Of a stretch of 64,000 bases of DNA, positions 51,381-61,031 are shown piece after piece; within the stretch, counting starts at the first letter, position 1; the number at the start of each line of letters is the position of its first letter. The DNA lies in assembly GCA_031286695.1 (NCBI GenBank), contig JAITTY010000005.1:310001-374000 (forward strand). Reading direction: 5' to 3'. This DNA is from Sphingobacterium sp. GTDB taxonomy: Bacteria; Bacteroidota; Bacteroidia; Sphingobacteriales; Sphingobacteriaceae. Below the pieces are notes generated by a model. That model was given only the letters and a program-made list of their open reading frames with translations, ran no database searches and was not told where the DNA came from. The position numbers and the translations under genes were made by a program.

Positions 51381-53456
51381 CTAGGCCCAATTCATATGTC
51401 TACGGATATCTATTCCTAGATGTTTTTCTAATTTATTTATCCATTTTGTTAAGGAACCAGATTTAGAGATAAACTGGGTATTGGAAAAATTCAACACCAG
51501 AATTGCCTGCAAAGCAAGTTCCTTTTCCTCAAAATCGACACCTAAACGCTCCAATTGAGTTGAAATTAGCTGTATAGTCTCCTCCTTACAGTTGGACTCC
51601 CTATTAGTCATTAAATCTTGAAAAACATTAAATTCATATGCCGGATACAACCTTATTTCATCTATTTCGAGGAGTTTGGCCCAACACAAATGGTGTATAC
51701 CCTTAACAGGTAACTTTTTAAGCGTAGCGGTATTAAAGATAAACCCATTGAAATTATAGGGGACAATTGTTTTAATCAACTTTGAAAAAGTTATGGTATC
51801 CGTCGGATGTGTTCTATCTACAATATGACTGTTGGAATTAACAAAAAAATTGTTTGATACAATTAGATTTGTCGCGGGATTCTGCTCTAAGAACACCAGT
51901 CTATTTTGAAAACTATTTTTGAAGTAAATGCAACTCAGATTACAAAATGCTACATATTTACCTAACTCCAGTTTATTTAATGCATATACAAAAGCTTCGT
52001 CCGCGGTAATCTCATCTTTCATCTGAACGATTTTGCTTCTAACATTGTGACCAATCGTTGAGTTCAAAAAATTACGCACTACTGCCTCGATTTTTGAATT
52101 GACCAAAAATAGAACGTCGATATTGCGATGGCTTTGCTTAATCAGACTTTGCAATGAAAGTATTTGGGCTTTACTTAAATGCTCGGTATTAGCAGGAAGA
52201 GCGACGACAACCGAAATCTTTTCTATAGGTGAGGCCGAAGGACATTGAGCTTGAATCTCTTGATATTTCGAAAAAGTTTTTTCAATCATAGACTCTAAAC
52301 AAAAGTTTTCCTTTGCAATTTTCGTTGCATTTTTCCCCAATATTAATCGGCGCTGATTATCCTCGATCAATTCAATTACTTTATTTCGCACATCATTGAG
52401 ATTGATCTCACATCGTTCGTCATTGAAACTAACCTCTACTAGGCTACCATTATAATTTTCCTGAACCATTTCATTTAATCCATCGACATTGGATACAAGT
52501 AGAGGAATGGCATGATGCATCATCTCAAGCGCCGCATAACTACACTGCTCAGCATGTGACAACAAAAGCCCCAAATCAGTAAATTTATGAAAGTCAAAAA
52601 GTGTCGCCTTATCCACTGTCCCTAAAAACGTAACCCTTGACCAAAAACGCTTGAAACGTGAAAATAACAAATCAAAAGATCCTGAACCTGCAATGACCAA
52701 TCGTAAAGAATCATATCGCTCACAGAGTTCTTCAAAAACCGGAATAAAATCTAATATTCCCTTTCTTTGATTAATAGCACCAACATAAGTAATAATAAAG
52801 TCCTTTTCCGAAAATCCAAAATGAGATTTAAGATCTTCGCCGTTAGTACATCCTAACGGTTTTGTCTCAATACCATTAAAAATTTTTGAAATCTTACATG
52901 CCTCAATGCAATAAAGCGACTGCAAAACCCTCGCAGCATCTTCAGTAACAGTTATAAAATGATCGACATTTGCATAATTCAAATACTCATGATACATTTC
53001 TAAATCTGCTTTTCTTGGAGATGCGATTTTGCCTAGATTATTGTGATAATGGTAAAAGATATCATAGTTAGTGGAAACAAAATTCCTATAAATAATATAG
53101 TGTTTGGTGAGCACTATGCTACAGTTTATTTTGCTTTTGAGAAAATATGCAATCTCGGCATGAAATATCCAATTAAAATGGAATAAGGGCCTCTCCACCT
53201 CTCCTATCCATTCAATGATCTTATCTGCGTAATATTCGCTATATGCTTCCTTTCTCAAATCTGGTGAACCCGAAATATGAATTTCATTTACACCCTTATC
53301 GTTCTTGATACAACTTTCGTTTTCTTCAATATCAATAAAAGTTAAATGAAAATGATCTGGTTCACTGGATCTTGCAAAATCTCTTATTTGGTCAATATAA
53401 GTTCTAACTCCGGTTCCATGAGAAACCCTTTTTGAGTCAATGATATAAATATTCAA
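51381..53456 (-). CDS. GT4-type glycosyltransferase with C-terminal extension
   Basis: This 691-residue protein has an N-terminal glycosyltransferase domain (1-395) of GT-B type. It starts with MNIYIIDSKRVSHGTGVRTY, has ITYVGAINQRKGILDFIPVF, and a donor-binding helix HAEQCSYAALEMMHHAIPLL. The C-terminal 280 residues (from about 405) resemble a second, GT-A-like glycosyltransferase (VVVALPANTEHLSKAQILSL). Members of this type occur beside peptide exporters in Bacteroidota. It lies 34 bases before the exporter, so it may glycosylate the secreted protein. It could instead act on a surface glycan. Confidence 0.75.
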   Translation of the reverse strand: MNIYIIDSKRVSHGTGVRTYIDQIRDFARSSEPDHFHLTFIDIEENESCIKNDKGVNEIHISGSPDLRKEAYSEYYADKIIEWIGEVERPLFHFNWIFHAEIAYFLKSKINCSIVLTKHYIIYRNFVSTNYDIFYHYHNNLGKIASPRKADLEMYHEYLNYANVDHFITVTEDAARVLQSLYCIEACKISKIFNGIETKPLGCTNGEDLKSHFGFSEKDFIITYVGAINQRKGILDFIPVFEELCERYDSLRLVIAGSGSFDLLFSRFKRFWSRVTFLGTVDKATLFDFHKFTDLGLLLSHAEQCSYAALEMMHHAIPLLVSNVDGLNEMVQENYNGSLVEVSFNDERCEINLNDVRNKVIELIEDNQRRLILGKNATKIAKENFCLESMIEKTFSKYQEIQAQCPSASPIEKISVVVALPANTEHLSKAQILSLQSLIKQSHRNIDVLFLVNSKIEAVVRNFLNSTIGHNVRSKIVQMKDEITADEAFVYALNKLELGKYVAFCNLSCIYFKNSFQNRLVFLEQNPATNLIVSNNFFVNSNSHIVDRTHPTDTITFSKLIKTIVPYNFNGFIFNTATLKKLPVKGIHHLCWAKLLEIDEIRLYPAYEFNVFQDLMTNRESNCKEETIQLISTQLERLGVDFEEKELALQAILVLNFSNTQFISKSGSLTKWINKLEKHLGIDIRRHMNWA

Positions 53457-53554
53457 AATGAAGGGGTTATTATATTTTTTATGTTATTATTTCGGGATTG
53501 GTCAAGAGCATATCAATTAATAGATTAACTGATATGCTCATTCATTACTAAAAC

Positions 53555-54059
53555 TCAGAAAAAGGTATTTTTCTTTTTATCAAAAAGAAAAATACCTTTA
53601 TCAGAAAATCCAAATTCAGTCTTACGGATTTCGATGCTATAATACAAATCCTCCAGCCTGATTCCTTTCAGCATTCTACTCAAAAAAATCTCCCTGTAAA
53701 TACTATTTCCATAAGCAATCTTAACAAGCTGTTTGTTTTTCTTGATCAAATATTAATACTTTGGACGGAATTTGGGCTCTACCCAAATTACCTGTTGTAT
53801 CTATTGTCGCTTTTTGACATTTGATCCATCGAATATTTTTAACATAATCTAATGCTTCATCACTTCCCAATTTTATTGCGATCGTAGACTCCCCTCTATT
53901 CTCATCGCCAAAGAACTTCCTGTATTCATAAATAATGATGTCTTGTTTCTCATCTAACTTCAACCCAAAGATAGTTTCATTATAATCGGCCAATGACATT
54001 GTCCTTAAATTATCGTTACAAGACACACATAATGTTCCCTTCACAGCATCAATTATCAA
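53555..54059 (-). pseudogene. Frameshifted second copy of the putative immunity lipoprotein
   Basis: Two overlapping frames (53721-54059 and 53555-53749) together match the intact gene upstream. The first ends in KVLIFDQEKQTAC and a stop. The other frame continues with KQLVKIAYGNSIYREIFL up to KGIFLFDKKKNTFF, aligning with VIFDPKNQYVHIAYGKGIGR of the neighbour. Removing one A near 53731 restores one frame. The signal peptide is also damaged (VKGTLCVSCNDNL keeps a lipobox-like Cys). A recent loss of a tandem duplicate. Confidence 0.75.
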
Positions 54060-54579
54060 ATATTAAAAAGAGAATTTCGTTGCTTTTATCATATAACAAA
54101 ACCCTTTTTTCAATATTTCCAAATTGATTAGATTTTGACTGAAATTGATAATACATATTAGATGTTGGAATATTAATTATTTCTTTTAGATCAACATATC
54201 TACCGATTCCTTTTCCATAAGCAATATGTACATACTGATTTTTAGGATCGAAAATAACGGGATATGTTTTATCCCTCTCACTAAAAATATATTTATCTGG
54301 GTTTAATAATTCCGTCGGACATTTTGTCCATGCAAGTTTATGGATATATTCTTTGGTGGTTTTACTTTTCAATTGAATGACAGATGTTGAAGTCCCACTA
54401 TTTTCCCCCGCAGGGAACTCCCGAAAATCTTTTAACGTACTATCAACCTGCAGATCTAAGGGTAAATTAAATACCTCCTCAGATAGCTTGTCCAAGGACA
54501 TTTTTTGAAAATTATCATCACAGGAAATTGTTAAAAGACAAAAAAGTGCACAAAATATCTGAAAATAAATCCTATTCAT
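54049..54579 (-). CDS. Putative immunity lipoprotein for the exported protein
   Basis: This 176-residue protein has a signal peptide ending in a lipobox-like LLTISC (Cys near residue 20), so it is probably a periplasmic-facing lipoprotein. The body is strand-rich (KTYPVIFDPKNQYVHIAYG, then GNIEKRVLLYDKSNEILFL). It starts six bases after the stop of the double-glycine leader protein and is followed by a frameshifted copy of itself, the usual arrangement for immunity genes. Toxin neutralisation is an inference from position. Confidence 0.6.
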   Translation of the reverse strand: MNRIYFQIFCALFCLLTISCDDNFQKMSLDKLSEEVFNLPLDLQVDSTLKDFREFPAGENSGTSTSVIQLKSKTTKEYIHKLAWTKCPTELLNPDKYIFSERDKTYPVIFDPKNQYVHIAYGKGIGRYVDLKEIINIPTSNMYYQFQSKSNQFGNIEKRVLLYDKSNEILFLIFDN

Positions 54580-54585
54580 AGGTTA

Positions 54586-56073
54586 TTATCTATTTTTAAG
54601 TTTATCTAATATTTCGGGAGGAATATTTCCGAAACTAATGTCAAAATTGGCAGCACTTTCAGGTGCCATTTCATTGATTAATCGTGTTACATACTCACTT
54701 CCAAATGATCTTGTCCCGTTGTCAAAATTATAATAATCATACATACCAACCATCTGACCCGTAGAATCATAAATACCTGTAAATTTGCCCAATGCTCCCT
54801 TATACTTATCGATGATGGCCTGGTTATTCGTGTCTGCTTCGTAGGCTCCTAATTGTGCTGTGTAATACTTTTTACCATCATTTGATTCTAAATAAACACG
54901 GCCTGATAATTCTGCGGGGCTTAAAGATGGTTTTAGTGTTTTAAGTTCATTAAAATCGCTCTCAGACATCACATAGGATCCGTTTTCAGCTTTGCCATGC
55001 CACCAGATATCAAAAAGTTCCTTTTCAAAATTAGAATCTAAAAATCCAGCCATTGAGCCAGCAATATTTATATCTGTCTCATCAGAAAGCTGGCCTAAAA
55101 GAGGAACAAGACTGCTTAAGACGCTTTTAAATTGCGCTAAAAATTTAGTGACAGCAACTAAATCATCAATCAATTTGGAGCGATCAATTTCAAATTTATA
55201 ATCATTCGAATCTCTTAGCACACTTTGAATGTTAATATTTAGTTCAGAAGCTAGCCGGCCCTCTAAAAGATATGTTAAAATGGCTCTATTGTTGTCTCCA
55301 TAGTGCTCATTTAAAAATTGGAATTGTTCCAATTCTGTGTTATATCCTCCGAACTGACCTGTCTGATAATTTAATGATTGAAGTGACTGTGTATCCTTAG
55401 AAGATACAATGTAGTAGATTCCATCACCATTTACAGAATTGGCGGGGTTGTTTTCTAAATAACTGCCACCTTGGCTTGTGTTATTCGGATTATAAAGAGT
55501 AGTTCCTCCTCCAGAAGTATTAAACTTACTCATGAAAAAACCTTCAAGATTGAGACCAGATCCATCCTGATGATTTTGAATATATTGGTATATTTCTTTT
55601 TGTATTTGAGACATACCTTGCGTAGGGTCTGAAGCGGTATAACCACTATATCCTTGTTGTGGATTTTGGCCATTATAGTTGTATGACCCACTCCCAGAAC
55701 CATTATTATTGTTTGGCTGATTGCCATTATTAGTTCCGCTTCCTGGAAAACCACTATTGGAATCGCCATTTCCACCAAAGCCATATCCACTATAACTATT
55801 ATGATGGCCATTAGAATAAACATCAACGACAGGGATAACTATATGCCACGCGGCATTGCTCATTGAAGAATCCATGGGAGTATATGTTCTTGTATTAAAA
55901 TCATATCTGCCACTCGGGATATCGGTCAGGTCGCCATTGGCTAATTTATTCCAGATATCGTTAAATGATCCACCTCCTCCGCCCGTTCCGCCCAGTGTAT
56001 TGTGCAATTCGATTTCTCGTAAAATGTTTAGCTCAAAAGACAATACATCGAGCGTAGATTTATTTCTTTTCAT
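54586..56073 (-). CDS. Double-glycine leader secreted protein, candidate polymorphic toxin
   Basis: This 495-residue protein begins with a C39-type leader (LSFELNILREIELHNTLGG, Gly-Gly at 28-29, followed by TGGGGG). A low-complexity Gly/Ser/Asn/Tyr region (about 80-160), a helical middle part (260-350) and a C-terminal domain (about 365-495) follow. The C-terminal domain contains AELSGRVYLESNDGKKYYTA and TGQMVGMYDYYNFDNGTRSF. The size is far above ordinary bacteriocin precursors. The exporter lies downstream in the same orientation and a lipoprotein follows immediately, so a contact-independent toxin with variable C-terminus is likely. The activity is unknown. Confidence 0.65.
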   Translation of the reverse strand: MKRNKSTLDVLSFELNILREIELHNTLGGTGGGGGSFNDIWNKLANGDLTDIPSGRYDFNTRTYTPMDSSMSNAAWHIVIPVVDVYSNGHHNSYSGYGFGGNGDSNSGFPGSGTNNGNQPNNNNGSGSGSYNYNGQNPQQGYSGYTASDPTQGMSQIQKEIYQYIQNHQDGSGLNLEGFFMSKFNTSGGGTTLYNPNNTSQGGSYLENNPANSVNGDGIYYIVSSKDTQSLQSLNYQTGQFGGYNTELEQFQFLNEHYGDNNRAILTYLLEGRLASELNINIQSVLRDSNDYKFEIDRSKLIDDLVAVTKFLAQFKSVLSSLVPLLGQLSDETDINIAGSMAGFLDSNFEKELFDIWWHGKAENGSYVMSESDFNELKTLKPSLSPAELSGRVYLESNDGKKYYTAQLGAYEADTNNQAIIDKYKGALGKFTGIYDSTGQMVGMYDYYNFDNGTRSFGSEYVTRLINEMAPESAANFDISFGNIPPEILDKLKNR

Positions 56074-56276
56074 AAAAATAGGACTATCGATTTAATAATT
56101 TTTACTAGTTGGCTCTAAAGTAAATAATTTTCACAAAACCCAAAAGAAAAAAAACAACGCAATCGATTGTTTTATTTTTAATTCGTAATTAAAGCACTAT
56201 TTAAATTTCCACTTGTCATTATCGGTGAGCATCGCAAATCGACATCCAAGATCAATAATATGTCTTCATAATTGAT

Positions 56277-56711
56277 TTATTTTGACTTTCCTTCATTCAA
56301 CATTTCCCCATAGTATTCTGCAGCACTTTCTTTAGTCAGTATTTTTCCGTTTAGCGCTAGATAAATCAAATGATGTTCCTCAGTTTTACAATGGTTTTTC
56401 AGATGCTTAATATAAAAACAGCTACCTGAAAATGTTAGTTTCCGGTCTAGGAATAAAATTTATTTTCTATTCCAATAACACGTTTGAAATCATCATAGGA
56501 AGTAGAAACAGAGAGCTCCCTGTCGTGAGTAGATTGCGGATCTAATAAAAATATAAGAATTTCAGAAATTTTATTCTCGCTCCACTTGACAAAATTCAGT
56601 GGATTAAAATCTAACGTTAAGGTGTTTCTATAAGCTTCATTAAGTTTGGACTGAAGCTCATTTTTATTTCTCACTTCTCGAAAGAAGTTTTCAATATTGG
56701 CATCGATAATT
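56277..56711 (-). pseudogene. Broken PD-(D/E)XK nuclease-superfamily gene
   Basis: Read leftward, IENFFREVRNKNELQSKL, then WSENKISEILIFLLDPQSTH, then RVIGIENKF match the PDDEXK_4 family with the catalytic ExK. A stop (TAG) follows. A second frame continues with TFSGSCFYIKHLKNHCKTEE and HHLIYLALNGKILTKESAAE to TAA at 56277. The distance between the Asp-Pro motif and the ExK strand is shorter than usual, so a deletion has also occurred. Confidence 0.6.
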
Positions 56712-57058
56712 TATATTATTTTATATATGTAATTCATTGAAAAGACAGGGAATCAAACTAACAGGCAAAAGCATCTACTGAAACTAATTATTCGCTAATA
56801 ACAGTAACATTTATTTGCCCACATAAAAATGAGTCAATTCTTCTTAATCAAAACTATCTTTGGTTAAAGATGGATGGTTAGATGAAGATGTAATGGGTGT
56901 CCATATGGCGTTGTTTCTTGGCGCTTCGTAGTTTCCAGATGAGCTAGTAGTATATTTAGGGCTATTATTCCTAAAGTAAAAAAGTACATCAATAATTTTT
57001 ATTCATAGCGTTCCCCAAATGATCGTATTTCAAATTTAGATTATTTAAAATTCGATCT
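56712..57058. other. Intergenic region with two small gene fragments
   Basis: No intact gene is seen. A short stretch near 56874-56894 repeats part of the repeat-encoded gene (a TTAGATGAAGATGTAATGG pattern). Another near 56900-56950 repeats the end of the membrane-protein gene at 58413-58796 (a GCGTTGTTTCTTGGCGCTTC pattern), showing shuffled debris of this locus. Confidence 0.45.
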
Positions 57059-57424
57059 TCAAAAGTTTTTTATCACAGTTTTTCTTACTCTAATTTTTTC
57101 TTTATTTTCAGGCTCATGATTTACTACAATCACCTGATCTTCACGACTTATAACGGAAATAAGCAGTAATTCTGTGTCTGATTCAGACGGAGATGGAATT
57201 AACACTAAATAGCGTTCGCCATTCTTATTATCATAAATATAGCCCTCATAAAAATATGGACTATTTTTATCTATGTTGAATATAGAATCTTTCAATTCTC
57301 CATTTTGCGAAGCGTTAAACAACCTAATCCTTTGCATCAGTGAATCTTTTGAAACCTCAAATTTGTATCTTTCTGCCATCAGATTACTACCTGCGGCTAT
57401 AAAATCGCAATCATATGCCACCAC
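57059..57424 (-). CDS. Hypothetical protein, possibly truncated at the N-terminus
   Basis: The 121-residue frame is strand-rich with KDSIFNIDKNSPYFYEGYIY and LLLISVISREDQVIVVNH. The open frame continues upstream (LSLLVIPEFRINAHIKSV) without an ATG, so the true start may have been lost; GTG 57424 is the current one. No family is recognised. It lies among pseudogenes. Confidence 0.4.
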   Translation of the reverse strand: MVAYDCDFIAAGSNLMAERYKFEVSKDSLMQRIRLFNASQNGELKDSIFNIDKNSPYFYEGYIYDNKNGERYLVLIPSPSESDTELLLISVISREDQVIVVNHEPENKEKIRVRKTVIKNF

Positions 57425-57600
57425 TTCTGAGAGTATCTTGACACTTTTGATATGTGCATTGATCCGAAACTCTGGTATGACCAGCAGGCTTAGAGTTTAT
57501 TATTTTATTTCTCCAGTAGAATTATTATCTTGACAGGGCTTTCAACTAATTGTCATAATGAATCGCTTAAAATTATATAACTAAATCAACAAAATACCCA

Positions 57601-58155
57601 ATGTATAAATCTCTTCAAGCCAAGTTAAAAACCTTTCATAAAGTCTGTAATAAGCCTTCAGAATTGCTTTTGCTCCATTTTATAGAAAAGACTTCTATAC
57701 TGTTCTAAATGAGGTAAAAAAGTACTGCGTTCCCCTTATCTCCAGATCCTGTTAGCTGATCAGGATTCAGAGGATATCTATGAGTCCGACGGGAACTTGC
57801 CCGACTACTTTTCATTTCGGATATGTGAGAAGTTAAAAAATGAAGTAGACTCGGGCTCCATTGATGAAAGTCGGTACTTGTTTTTTAATACAGATTCGGA
57901 GAACGACAGGATAGAAATCTACTCAGTCAACAACGATCGTATCTCTCTTTCCCCAATGGAAGAAACAAAAGACAGGTATTTAGTAGCATCTATAAATTCT
58001 AAAGAGTATAAAATAGAAAAGATCCGAACTGTCTTAGTAGCCTTTTTAATGAAGAATTAGAATATCTCACAAAAACTTTTGCGATAGAGCTAAATGCTGA
58101 ATTGAACTATAGTGGCTCCTATGCTACTGAGGGTAATGAAATATATCAGATCTAA
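57601..58155 (+). pseudogene. Multiply frameshifted gene of unknown function
   Basis: Three adjacent frames appear to have been one gene: MYKSLQAKLKTFHKVCNKPS (57601-57708), then KVLRSPYLQILLADQDSEDI leading into PDYFSFRICEKLKNEVDSGS (57713-58060), then SLFNEELEYLTKTFAIELNA to the TAA at 58153. The pieces follow without overlap gaps, so small indels are the simplest cause. No family was recognised. Confidence 0.5.
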
Positions 58156-58303
58156 CAATTAAATTATCGGTGGTCTTCCGAGCCCATTCTGTAAAGAAAT
58201 GCCTCGAGATTGAAAACTGGAATTGCAACAATAAAATCGTCGCATTGCGTGGCACCTTTGTAAAAGGAAGTTTGACGTAATATTTAAATATAGCTAACCT
58301 ATT

Positions 58304-58444
58304 ATGGAAATGAATACCAAAACGATCACCATATTGATACTCTTGCTTTCGTGCGTAATGGTATATTTAATATTGATGTACGGCGGAATATGTGGACTAA
58401 CCCGTAAAAACATTGGATTTGGAAAAATATCTGGAAAAACTTAG
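58304..58444 (+). CDS. Small hydrophobic peptide upstream of the membrane protein
   Basis: A 46-codon frame (MEMNTKTITILILLLSCVMV, then YLILMYGGICGL) predicts one membrane helix. It overlaps the next frame by 32 bases, and that frame lacks an ATG, so the two may be halves of a single frameshifted gene. Small and in a decayed region; weakly supported. Confidence 0.3.
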   Translation: MEMNTKTITILILLLSCVMVYLILMYGGICGLTRKNIGFGKISGKT

Positions 58445-58796
58445 TATTGCGACTGTAAAAAATACCGTCCGAGACAAAGGCTTATTTTTGTGTTTGGTTG
58501 TTGGTTCAATACTTTTCATAATAACGGATATATTGGTATTGAATAATATTGGTTCACTACAAGATAGCCAACTGACAAAGGTTCTATTAGGGATTTCCTT
58601 AATTCCACAATCTATTTTTACGCTAGCATTCGGTATACGCTACGATAAATACCTTACTCAAATTATTTTACTTGGAATTGATTTAAAGACCCTTAGGCCT
58701 TTAACTATAGTTGTAATTTTATGTTTCCATATAACGATTGTTCATATAGCTTTTTTTCTTGGCGCTACGGGGTATCCAGATGGGCTAGAATATTAA
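58413..58796 (+). CDS. Membrane protein without a clear start
   Basis: This protein of about 127 residues has three or four membrane segments (LFLCLVVGSILFIITDILVL, IPQSIFTLAFGIRYD and IVVILCFHITIVHIAFFLG). The frame begins after a TAA at 58398 and has no ATG near its start, only TTG 58413. It is therefore probably the downstream part of a damaged gene whose N-terminus is in the 58304 frame. A fragment of a second copy lies near 56900. Confidence 0.4.
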   Translation: MDLEKYLEKLSIATVKNTVRDKGLFLCLVVGSILFIITDILVLNNIGSLQDSQLTKVLLGISLIPQSIFTLAFGIRYDKYLTQIILLGIDLKTLRPLTIVVILCFHITIVHIAFFLGATGYPDGLEY

Positions 58797-58829
58797 GGAC
58801 TTTGCCTGTCATGAAATAAACAATATAGA

Positions 58830-59313
58830 ATAACTTTGTCCATTTGTTTAAAAATGTTATTCTAAAATTGACTTTGACGCCAATCTAATCTCTCCGGAAC
58901 GACATTTGTGGCATTGCGACCAAATGAATGTCATGAAAAATTTGAGCGAAAAATCCCCCCACTTCAGGTATAAGGAACATCCTGGAGATTTATTCCGTGG
59001 TACTGTGATTGTACCACTACCCGATCCTTATAAAGACCATGAGAATTTTTGGATTTCGTTTCACCCTTGTTTTCAAACAAGTCAGGATGTAGCTGACTTA
59101 AATAACCTTTACAAGTACCTCTAAATGATGAATGATTTGATGACGATGTAGTGGAAACTGACGACTATGGGTAATCTATCAGGATTGCTTCGAAAACTTC
59201 TATTATCTTATTTTGGAAGGGAAAATTGAATTGCTAACGAGCCGCCTCAAAAAGAGTTATGTGGGATAGCACACAATTAAGATCGAACCGACTCTGAATA
59301 TGAAAAGCAAAAG
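58830..59313 (+). repeat. Long direct repeat, copy 3 (truncated)
   Basis: Homology to copies 1 and 2 starts around ATAACTTTGTCCATTTG and runs through the coding part to GAAAAGCAAAAG. The opening GTTAACCGG segment and the closing hairpin are missing. It is about 15 kb from copy 1. Confidence 0.8.
58924..59269 (+). pseudogene. Third, broken copy of the repeat-encoded protein
   Basis: From ATG 58924 the frame keeps HFRYKEHPGDLFRGTVIVPL and FHPCFQTSQDVADLNNLYKY, then meets a stop at 59122-59124. Later parts of the gene (DCFENFYYLILEGKIELLTS) persist in other frames to 59269. One-base changes and a deletion around 59110-59180 explain the loss. Confidence 0.75.
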
Positions 59314-59323
59314 AGACCATCCA

Positions 59324-59338
59324 TTTTGAGACAGCCTC
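59324..59338. mobile_element. Solitary insertion-sequence end
   Basis: TTTTGAGACAGCCTC is the usual terminal inverted repeat type (GAGGCTGTCTCAAAA on the other strand) of several Bacteroidota insertion sequences. It stands alone right after repeat copy 3 and before the subtilase gene, so an excised or deleted element is likely. Confidence 0.45.
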
Positions 59339-59369
59339 ATTTTTACAGTTATTATCGTTCACTATTATC

Positions 59370-61007
59370 TTACTCCAATTTATTGATTATTCGGTCAGCG
59401 GCACTCTTTAACGCTTTTGAGGAACGAGGATTTTCACGAATCAGCGCAGCGAATTCAATACGTTGCTCATTACTTAGCTCAGAAATATCATCTGTATCAG
59501 GATTATCAATAACACGCTGGATTTCTGGATCAGATAGCGCCAATTGCATGAGCTCTGCTTCCAACATTTCTTCATTTGTGGCTACTCCCGATCTGAGCCC
59601 TAAAATCAAACGGATAAAGGGTAAAAAGACAGTATCTTTCTTTTCTTTTTTATTCCTTAGAAATCCGACATCTGGAACAGAAACTTTTAAAGCTTCTGAA
59701 GCCTGAAGTATACCGTTGCCAAAGTAGTATTCATAGGATCCCTCAAATTTATCCATCTTTTTTAGTGCTGTCGAAAACAGTGCATTTCGGATAGCCTCCA
59801 CGATCATATAGCGATCTGGAAGACTTTCCAACGCTTCATAATGTTTACAATAGTATAATGCTGCTGCAGATGCAATCTGCGGAGTTGCAGAAGAAGTGCC
59901 GTTACCTCGGATACCGAAGAGATCTTTTTTCTTCCATATTGCCCAAGGGACATTTGGTGTAAATGCTGCAATGGCAGTCCTCATGAGTGATTTAGGACCA
60001 TGATTACCTTCTATTAAAGAAAAACTTCCTTCTCCATCTGGCTTTGCATAGGGAGAATAATCATAAGTAGCTCCACAGGCTGCTACAACACGATTAAACC
60101 TCGCCGGAAAGACAAGCCGACGTGTAGGAAGTTTATTGTAATTATTTCCCGCTGCCGTGACAATAAAAACACCTTGATCATAGGCTTTATTCACAAGATC
60201 TGCCCATGCTTTGGATGCCAATCCACCCATGCTCATAGTCACAACATGAACTCTTGTTTCGTCTTTGCTATTTAATTCGTTGACAATATAATCGAGTGCT
60301 TTAACAAAACTTGAAGATTTAAAGAGCACGACTGATTTCGCGATCCTAATCGGTATAATTTCAATAGCTTCGCTGAGACCAATATAGTCGTCAAACGTAC
60401 TTATTCCGGCAATAGGCATTTTGCGCCCTGCCAAAATACTCAATGTACCTGTACCGTGACCTGGGTTTTTCAACATGCCTTCTGTGAATCGATCTCTCGC
60501 ATCGAAAAGATCTTCCCCATCAACAAAATTTCTACTTAATGATATATTGACAAGTTCTTTGGGAAAGGAATCGTGATCTTCATCGTAGCCCGTATCAAGA
60601 TGTACTATTCTAATTTTTGCCTTCTTAGGCAACGAATACACCGCATCTCTAGCAGCTTTTAGTTGGGAATAGTTTTCCGCCAAATGCCATACATTTTTTG
60701 ATTCCTTTGGGAATGGCCATTCGGCAATAAATTCATCATATTTTATTCCATCAATTTCATTTTCATTGGCCAATGATTCCGGCGGTAACTGTAAACTTAC
60801 ATTTACGTCGGGTTCAGCGAATGCTATATTATCATCCTTATCAAATACAGCATGTGCCTGATCCCACTCATTAGACTGTGGATCCTCAGAGTCCAAAAAC
60901 TCTACAACTGTATCACTACCAGTGGCAATTGCCTTCACCTCATCGATGTTTCTCGTCCTCATAATTTCAGGAGAAACTTTAAATTGTACAATTAATTGAT
61001 TGTGCAT
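59370..61007 (-). CDS. Cytoplasmic subtilisin-like serine protease (S8)
   Basis: This 545-residue protein has an N-terminal region (1-125) that may act as propeptide or sensor. Its S8 domain (about 130-430) has catalytic Asp138 in IRIVHLDTGYDEDH, His184 in GHGTGTLSILAG, oxyanion Asn288 in FIVTAAGNNYN and Ser372 in GNGTSSATPQIASAA. A C-terminal helical tail (about 435-545) follows. There is no signal peptide, so it probably works in the cytoplasm. The CHAT protease gene ends 24 bases upstream, suggesting that one protease activates the other. Confidence 0.9.
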   Translation of the reverse strand: MHNQLIVQFKVSPEIMRTRNIDEVKAIATGSDTVVEFLDSEDPQSNEWDQAHAVFDKDDNIAFAEPDVNVSLQLPPESLANENEIDGIKYDEFIAEWPFPKESKNVWHLAENYSQLKAARDAVYSLPKKAKIRIVHLDTGYDEDHDSFPKELVNISLSRNFVDGEDLFDARDRFTEGMLKNPGHGTGTLSILAGRKMPIAGISTFDDYIGLSEAIEIIPIRIAKSVVLFKSSSFVKALDYIVNELNSKDETRVHVVTMSMGGLASKAWADLVNKAYDQGVFIVTAAGNNYNKLPTRRLVFPARFNRVVAACGATYDYSPYAKPDGEGSFSLIEGNHGPKSLMRTAIAAFTPNVPWAIWKKKDLFGIRGNGTSSATPQIASAAALYYCKHYEALESLPDRYMIVEAIRNALFSTALKKMDKFEGSYEYYFGNGILQASEALKVSVPDVGFLRNKKEKKDTVFLPFIRLILGLRSGVATNEEMLEAELMQLALSDPEIQRVIDNPDTDDISELSNEQRIEFAALIRENPRSSKALKSAADRIINKLE

Positions 61008-61031
61008 AATATGTGGATAATAGGTTAAAAA

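Noticed and set aside
58801..58838. Promoter for repeat copy 3 (TTTG at 58801 and TAACTTTG at 58831)
   Set aside because: Spacing of 26 bases is too long for the Bacteroidota consensus and the gene is broken.
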